Assembly: GCA_045596285.1 (NCBI GenBank)
Contig: JAZOCA010000087.1
Location: forward strand, 1-15,899
Source: HGM11416 sp045596285
Lineage (GTDB): Bacteria; Bacillota; Clostridia; Christensenellales; Borkfalkiaceae
DNA: 15,899 nucleotides
Direction: 5' to 3'
Part shown: piece by piece, positions 11,300 through 15,899 of the stretch
Layout of the letters: the number at the start of each line of letters is the position of its first letter
Numbering within the stretch: position 1 is the first letter of the stretch
Made by a program: the position numbers and the translations under genes
The notes under the pieces: model-generated
What the model was told of the DNA's origin: nothing
Databases searched by the model: none
What the model saw: the letters and a program-made list of their open reading frames with translations, nothing else

Positions 11300-13253
11300 A
11301 ATGCTAAAGCTCAAACTCGTGGGGATAAACGCTAAGCAAAACGAACTGCTTGACGTTTTACATTCTACGGGGTCTGTTGAACTTACTGCGCCCGAAAAAA
11401 TAGAAGGGTATGCAAACGTTCATACAGACGGTAGCGAAATCAACCGAAAAAAAGAAAGGGTAGAAAAAGCTCTTTCCATAATAGCCGAAAAGTGCAAGGT
11501 TGCAAAGGCAGACGGCGGTGAAAAGGACGGTTTTGGTATTACTTACGAACAGTTTATCCAAATAAAATCGCGCGAAGAAGAGATTTTAGGGTATGCCGAT
11601 ACCGCTATCAAACTAAGCGAAGATATTTCACTTTATCACGCAGAAGCACTTGCTTTAAAGCAAGAAGTTGCTTATTATCGGCCTTACCGTGATATGGAAG
11701 ATACTTTTAGCTCCTTTAAAAATACACAAAAAACACTTTGTAGACTTGGCACGGTAGAAAAGAAAGCCTGGTTGAAGTTGAGCGAGAGATTAAGCGGTAT
11801 AAACTATTTGTATTTTCATCTTTTAAGCGAAGACGAAAAATACGTAGTTTTATGCGTATTATTCCACGAAAATGCGTTAGAAGAAGTTAATTCAGCCTTG
11901 GGCGAAAGCGCGTTTATGCGTTGCACTAAAGATGGCGACTACACCGCCTTAGAAAAGATAAACGACCTTAACGAGCAAATAAAAGAAAAGTATAAAAGCA
12001 TAAAAAACGCAACCGATAGTATTGTGAAAAGCGCAGAGAAAGTGCGCGATTTAAAAATACTTTGCGACTATTATTTGTTCGAACAGGAAAAACTTTCGGC
12101 AGGAAACAACTTCCAAAAAACCAAGAACGTCTTTTACCTTGAAGGGTACGTTCCAAAAGAGTGCGAAAATAAGGTGAATGATGCGTTAACCGCCTTCGAA
12201 GGGCAGGTTTACTACGAATATCAAGCGCTTACGGATGAAGATTATGCACCTACTTTAATGAAGAATAAAAAGGGCGTTTCTGATTTTGAATTCGTAACTA
12301 ATTTATATTCCGTACCAAAATATCAAGAACTTGATCCAAACGCGGTTATGGGATTTTTCTTCGCCGTGTTTTTAGGCTTTATAACGGCAGACGTGGGCTA
12401 CGGCCTACTTATGATAATAGGCGGGCTGTTGTTTAACGCAAGGGCTAAACGAAAAACTGGCATAAACAAACTCGTCGGGGTAATAACCATGGCGGGCATA
12501 CCAACCGTACTGTTCGGCTTGGGTTTTGATAGTTTCTTCGGTATACCCATACTTAGAAATTTAGGATTGATTCAAAACACATTACTTCCCGATCCCGTAT
12601 CGCACACTTCAATGCTTGCGGGCATATCCATTCCCACCTTGCTTTTAATAGCGCTTGGAATGGGCGTCGTGCATATAATGACGTCGTTGTGCGTTTTAGC
12701 CTGGGCGAACTTCAGAAAAGGTCAGATATTAGACGGTATTTGCGACGGACTTATTTGGGCGGTATTTCTTGCAGGGTTGATTTTATTTGTACTTTGCGAA
12801 ATAGGCACGGTTAGTGGAATTCAAGACGTAGCGCTGTATTTACTTATAGGCTCGGTTGGGCTTGGCGCGATAACTGCAGGTCGCCACGCGAAGGGATTTG
12901 GTAAGTTCACCAAGGCATTCGGCGCGGTTTACGGGTTGATAAACTATATGTCTGATATCTTAAGTTACGCCCGTCTTTACGGCTTGATGCTTTCTGGCGC
13001 GAAGATAGCGGAAATATTCAGCCAACAACTTGCGCTTCCTATGCTAGATAGTCCGGGCGGAGTAGGCGGGTTTATAGCGTGCGCCATTATAATGCTAATT
13101 GGGCATTTGTTCAATATAGCGATGGGCTTACTCGGCGCGTTTATTCATGACGCAAGACTTCAGTACGTAGAATTCTTTTCTCACTTTTACACGGGCGACG
13201 GCGAACTGTTTAAACCACTTGGCTCTTCACTTAAACACGTATACATTAAATAG
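11286..13253 (+). CDS. ntpI: V-type ATPase subunit I (a-type membrane subunit), 655 aa
   Basis: This is the stator membrane subunit that forms the ion half-channels against the proteolipid ring. Residues 1 to ~345 are the soluble, partly coiled-coil arm; the C-terminal ~310 residues hold 7-8 membrane helices. Diagnostic blocks are GFFFAVFLGFITADVGYG at the first helix, LSYARLYGLMLSG with the essential channel Arg at residue 563, and the C-terminal RLQYVEFFSHFYTGDG. The length is normal for the family. AGGAG at 11273-11277 lies 8 nt before the ATG, inside the end of ntpF, so the 14-bp overlap implies translational coupling. A 192-bp gap separates it from ntpK. Confidence 0.97.
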   Translation: MAIAKMLKLKLVGINAKQNELLDVLHSTGSVELTAPEKIEGYANVHTDGSEINRKKERVEKALSIIAEKCKVAKADGGEKDGFGITYEQFIQIKSREEEILGYADTAIKLSEDISLYHAEALALKQEVAYYRPYRDMEDTFSSFKNTQKTLCRLGTVEKKAWLKLSERLSGINYLYFHLLSEDEKYVVLCVLFHENALEEVNSALGESAFMRCTKDGDYTALEKINDLNEQIKEKYKSIKNATDSIVKSAEKVRDLKILCDYYLFEQEKLSAGNNFQKTKNVFYLEGYVPKECENKVNDALTAFEGQVYYEYQALTDEDYAPTLMKNKKGVSDFEFVTNLYSVPKYQELDPNAVMGFFFAVFLGFITADVGYGLLMIIGGLLFNARAKRKTGINKLVGVITMAGIPTVLFGLGFDSFFGIPILRNLGLIQNTLLPDPVSHTSMLAGISIPTLLLIALGMGVVHIMTSLCVLAWANFRKGQILDGICDGLIWAVFLAGLILFVLCEIGTVSGIQDVALYLLIGSVGLGAITAGRHAKGFGKFTKAFGAVYGLINYMSDILSYARLYGLMLSGAKIAEIFSQQLALPMLDSPGGVGGFIACAIIMLIGHLFNIAMGLLGAFIHDARLQYVEFFSHFYTGDGELFKPLGSSLKHVYIK

Positions 13254-13445
13254 CGCGAAAGCAGTTTAAAACTCAGCGTAAAAGAAGGGTGTTGAATTTA
13301 TAAAAAATAACTTACTCTTACCGCATGGCGCAAAAAACATATAGCGTTGTGCGTAAAATACAACCGCGTGCGCGTTCGGGGTAAAAATAAAGGCGCAAAA
13401 CAAGGGGAAAACCCAAACAAAAACAATTTATTAGGAGAAATAAAA

Positions 13446-13892
13446 ATGAGCGGATTCGCAGTAGCAATTTTAGGTTTAGCATTATGTATGATTTTTTGTG
13501 GCACGGGTAGTGCGTTGGCACTTTACAAAACTGGTAGCGCATCTTCAGGCGTAACTTCAGAAGATCCCAAGAAGTTCAGTAAAGTATTCGTACTTACCGT
13601 TCTTCCCGCAACGCAAGGTATTTACGGTTTCGTAGTTGCTCTTATGGGTATAAGTTATTTAAGCGTAGATATGTCTATGGCGGCTGGTTTCTCTGTTTTT
13701 ATGGCAGCACTTCCTATGACTATAGTAGGTTTAATTTCTGCTTATTTCCAAGGTAAAACTTCTGTTTCTGCAATTCAAGCGGTAGCAAAAGAAGATTCAC
13801 TTTCAGGTAAACTTATGTTATTCCCCGCGATGGTAGAAACTTATGCAATTTTAGCACTAGTTATTTCTATCATGCTTTACAGCGCGCTTTAA
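13446..13892 (+). CDS. ntpK: V-type ATPase subunit K (proteolipid, rotor ring), 148 aa
   Basis: A four-helix proteolipid made of two helical hairpins, the V-type form, which assembles into the ion-carrying rotor ring. The second hairpin carries the ion-binding Glu (E131 in VETYAIL); the first has Gln at the matching place (Q57 in LPATQGIYGF). L53, T56, Q57, Y60, Q102 and E131 correspond to L61, T64, Q65, Y68, Q110 and E139 of E. hirae NtpK with a constant offset of 8, and those residues form the Na+ site there. A Na+-translocating enzyme is therefore likely. The frame is open from 13347, but AGGAG at 13433-13437 sits 8 nt before ATG 13446, and the product then begins directly with the first helix. 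The 192-bp untranslated gap before it holds no promoter I could recognise. Confidence 0.97.
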   Translation: MSGFAVAILGLALCMIFCGTGSALALYKTGSASSGVTSEDPKKFSKVFVLTVLPATQGIYGFVVALMGISYLSVDMSMAAGFSVFMAALPMTIVGLISAYFQGKTSVSAIQAVAKEDSLSGKLMLFPAMVETYAILALVISIMLYSAL

Positions 13893-13927
13893 GATAAAAA
13901 CCACATAAATTTATAAGGATAACTATA

Positions 13928-14500
13928 ATGGACGAAAAACAGGTTATCTCTCAAAAGATAATTGAAGATGCTAACTTGCAAGCCGAACAAATAGTTCAAA
14001 ATGCGCTTAATCGAGCAGACGAAGCGCGCGCTAACGCTAACAAACAGGCGCAAGAACTTGTTGAAACGGCACGCGCAGAAGGTCAACAAAATTGCGATTT
14101 AATCGTTGAACGTAAAAAGACTATTGCTAGATTAGACGCAAAAAAGGTAGTGCTTAGCGCAAAGCAAGAACTCGTTGAAAGCGCTTTTGAAGTAGCATTA
14201 AAAAAACTAAACGCGCTTGAAAAAGGCGATTATCTAAACTTTATAGAAAAACAGTTAAAGGCGTATGCAGAGCAGGGCGATAGGGTAATTATTTGTAAAT
14301 CAGCCCCGGTTAGCGTGCAAGAAGTGCTATCTTTGGCTGTTTCAGCCGAGCTTTCTTTAAGCGCTGTTATAGGCGAAGATTTTGGTGGCGGTATTAAATT
14401 GCAAGGCGGTAAATGCGATAAAGATTTAAGTTTTAAAGCAACCGTGTTAGAATACGCAAACCACAACGCGCAGGAAATTTCTGCAATAATATTCAAGTAA
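13928..14500 (+). CDS. ntpE: V-type ATPase peripheral-stalk subunit E, 190 aa
   Basis: Residues ~1-90 are a charged, Ala/Glu-rich coiled coil and ~100-190 a globular domain ending in the family block DFGGGIKLQGG followed by a D-rich stretch. Subunit E pairs with the ntpF product as the peripheral stalk linking the catalytic head to subunit I. Length and the helix-then-globular layout are normal. AAGG lies 9 nt before the ATG and the gap from ntpK is 35 bp. Only one base separates it from ntpC. Confidence 0.92.
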   Translation: MDEKQVISQKIIEDANLQAEQIVQNALNRADEARANANKQAQELVETARAEGQQNCDLIVERKKTIARLDAKKVVLSAKQELVESAFEVALKKLNALEKGDYLNFIEKQLKAYAEQGDRVIICKSAPVSVQEVLSLAVSAELSLSAVIGEDFGGGIKLQGGKCDKDLSFKATVLEYANHNAQEISAIIFK

Positions 14501-14501
14501 A

Positions 14502-15479
14502 ATGGTAAAAAAACGCAAAACAATAGAATATTCAAACGCCGTATGCGCCACGCGTGAAAAAACGTTGGTAACCAAAAGCGCGCTTTTAAGAATGGCAGAA
14601 GCAGAAAACCTTGCTACCGCATTCGATATACTGCGCGAAAGTTCTTTTGGCGGGCAAAACAAGTATAAGTGCGAAGAGTTTGAAAAACTTATTGAAGACG
14701 AACAAAGATCGATCGTGCAATTCGTAAAAGAATACGCACCAAATAGGGAAACGGAAGAATTTTGTTTATACTCTTACGACTTTTACAACGCGCAGGTAAT
14801 TTTAAAAAGTGAATATCTGCGTTTGAATTACGAAAATTATATACAAACCGAAGGTCTTATATCTATTCAAGATTTGCTGTTATTTATCCGCGACGGCGCA
14901 GATATAAACGCGCCCAAAGAATTAATAAGCGCGGTAGATTATTGTAAAAAAGGCATAAAAGAAGGCTTAGGCGGTGCTCAAATAGGCGCGTATTTTGCGC
15001 GCTGTGAGTACGCGTGCCTAAAAAGAATAGCAAAAAGCGCTTATCTAAAAGATATAATCGTAAAGAAAATAGACGGGCTTAATCTTTGCACCTGTTTAAG
15101 GTGTAATTCGTACGATAACGCCAAAGAACAAATTATACAAGGCGGTACGTTAAGCGATAAGCAGCTTGAAGTTATCTGCTTAAAAAACAGCGAAAAAATT
15201 GAAGTTAGTTTAAAAGACCATTATTTAAAAAGTATGGCTATAAGCGCGTTAAATCAGGTTTTAAAAGGAAAACCGCTAGTAGATACAGAGCGTGAAATCA
15301 ACGGCTTTGCAAACCGCCGTATGATGCAAAATCAATACGTAGAACAAAGCGGAACTATGCCTTTTATGCGTTATATCTTTGCAAGGCAAAACGCGGTTTC
15401 ATGCGTAAGAACGGCGCTTACCGGCAAACTTAACGGGCTTGATAGCGAACAAATTAAAAGACGGCTTACCGTTGTTTAA
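14502..15479 (+). CDS. ntpC: V-type ATPase subunit C (V0 d/AC39 type), 325 aa
   Basis: A mostly helical soluble protein that caps the proteolipid ring and couples it to the central stalk. The family pattern YDFYNAQVILKSEYLRLNYE is seen near residues 90-109, along with the typical Tyr-containing N-terminus and the DxEREINGFANRRMM stretch near 265-280. The length is normal. The ATG follows the ntpE stop by a single base and has no clear ribosome binding site, so translation probably depends on coupling to ntpE; no better start is seen nearby. Confidence 0.93.
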   Translation: MVKKRKTIEYSNAVCATREKTLVTKSALLRMAEAENLATAFDILRESSFGGQNKYKCEEFEKLIEDEQRSIVQFVKEYAPNRETEEFCLYSYDFYNAQVILKSEYLRLNYENYIQTEGLISIQDLLLFIRDGADINAPKELISAVDYCKKGIKEGLGGAQIGAYFARCEYACLKRIAKSAYLKDIIVKKIDGLNLCTCLRCNSYDNAKEQIIQGGTLSDKQLEVICLKNSEKIEVSLKDHYLKSMAISALNQVLKGKPLVDTEREINGFANRRMMQNQYVEQSGTMPFMRYIFARQNAVSCVRTALTGKLNGLDSEQIKRRLTVV

Positions 15480-15495
15480 GGGGTAGTAGATTATT

Positions 15496-15822
15496 ATGAC
15501 GGATAAAATGGCAATACTCGGCGAAGGCGATAGCGTTCTTGCCTTTAAAGCTGGCGGAGTAGACGCTTACTACGCAAGCGACCGCGAGCATGCGAAAGAT
15601 ATTTTAAGAAAACTCGCAAAAGAATACGCTGTTATTTTCATAACTGAAAAACTCGCCGGCGAAATGGACGATTTGCTTAATAAATTCAATCAAACGCCTT
15701 ACCCGGTTATACTTCCCGTACCTTCGGGCGACGGAACTGACGGTTACGCTAAGGCAAAAATGAAAGAGCGCATGGAAAAGGCGCTTGGCGTTGATATATT
15801 GTTTAACAGAGAGGATAAATAA
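15496..15822 (+). CDS. ntpG: V-type ATPase subunit F (central stalk), 108 aa
   Basis: A small subunit of the central rotor stalk, with the family N-terminus AILGEGDSVLAFKAGGVDAYY and the central stretch YAVIFITEKLA typical of its Rossmann-like fold. The C-terminal ~20 residues form the charged helix seen in family members. AGGGG lies about 12 nt before the ATG, which is long; a second ATG at 15508 with GGA 4-5 nt upstream is possible, but the longer form aligns better with the usual N-terminus. The stop directly abuts the ntpA ATG. In archaeal-style nomenclature this is subunit F; ntpG is the E. hirae name. Confidence 0.93.
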   Translation: MTDKMAILGEGDSVLAFKAGGVDAYYASDREHAKDILRKLAKEYAVIFITEKLAGEMDDLLNKFNQTPYPVILPVPSGDGTDGYAKAKMKERMEKALGVDILFNREDK

Positions 15823-15899
15823 ATGCAAGGCAGAATTATAAAGGTAGCAGGTCCGCTTATCGTAGCGGAAAATATGGCCGATAGCAAGATGTACGACGT
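15823..15899 (+). CDS. ntpA: V-type ATPase catalytic subunit A, N-terminal fragment (cut by window end)
   Basis: Only 25 codons are present, reading MQGRIIKVAGPLIVAENM and onward to MYD. This matches the N-terminal beta-barrel of V-type catalytic subunit A (G-I-K-V-x-G-P-L-V-x-A pattern). The ATG follows the subunit F stop with no gap, and GAGG lies 8 nt upstream. The Walker motifs are outside the window. Genes for subunits B and D would be expected next. Confidence 0.88.
   Translation, partial: MQGRIIKVAGPLIVAENMADSKMYD

Noticed and set aside
13347..13445. A 33-residue basic extension of the K proteolipid.
   Set aside because: No ribosome binding site precedes it, the AGGAG at 13433-13437 serves the ATG at 13446, and K subunits begin directly with the first helix.

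Overview
The window looks like chromosome from a low-GC, Gram-positive, probably anaerobic member of the Clostridia, perhaps an uncultured gut lineage. The reasons are near-consensus sigma-A promoters with 17-bp spacers, strong AGGAG-type ribosome binding sites, a lipoprotein with a typical lipobox, and a V-type (ntp-style) ATPase operon instead of F1Fo. The lineage is an inference; nothing in the window fixes the genus. I see no rRNA, tRNA, CRISPR array or insertion sequence.

Layout. (1) At 126-1577, on the minus strand, a promoter drives an uncharacterised 336-aa lipoprotein, followed by a possible 39-aa ORF and two terminator-like hairpins. (2) At 1851-5354, on the plus strand, a promoter is followed by two PlsC-family acyltransferase-like genes (the second fused to a zinc ribbon and a C-terminal domain) and a 12-TM MFS transporter whose ribosome binding site sits just after a terminator-like hairpin. 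(3) At 5544-10665, on the minus strand, a consensus promoter (10705-10733) drives three consecutive MORN-repeat genes encoding 606, 390 and 662 aa. The run ends at a bidirectional terminator (5466-5505) shared with the convergent MFS gene. (4) At 10846-15899, on the plus strand, a second consensus promoter drives a V-type ATPase operon in the order ntpF-I-K-E-C-G-A, with ntpA cut by the window end. The order matches the Enterococcus hirae ntp operon. The K proteolipid keeps the residues known to bind Na+ in E. hirae NtpK, so a Na+-coupled enzyme is predicted.

The most unusual part is the MORN operon. Its first two proteins are built almost entirely of 23-residue MORN repeats, about 24 and 14 of them. 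The repeats are grouped into blocks separated by non-MORN hinges, with a recurring cap motif at each block end, and the two genes also share a diverged 3' flank. These are signs of tandem duplication. The third protein differs: an unknown helical N-terminus, a few MORN repeats, a Thr/Ser linker with a tandem 23-residue repeat, and a MORN-like C-terminus. None has a visible signal peptide or membrane segment. The operon diverges from the ATPase operon across 313 bp that hold a perfect 8-2-8 inverted repeat, so shared regulation is possible but unproven. Several start sites were moved from the longest reading frame on the basis of ribosome binding sites, promoters and terminators.
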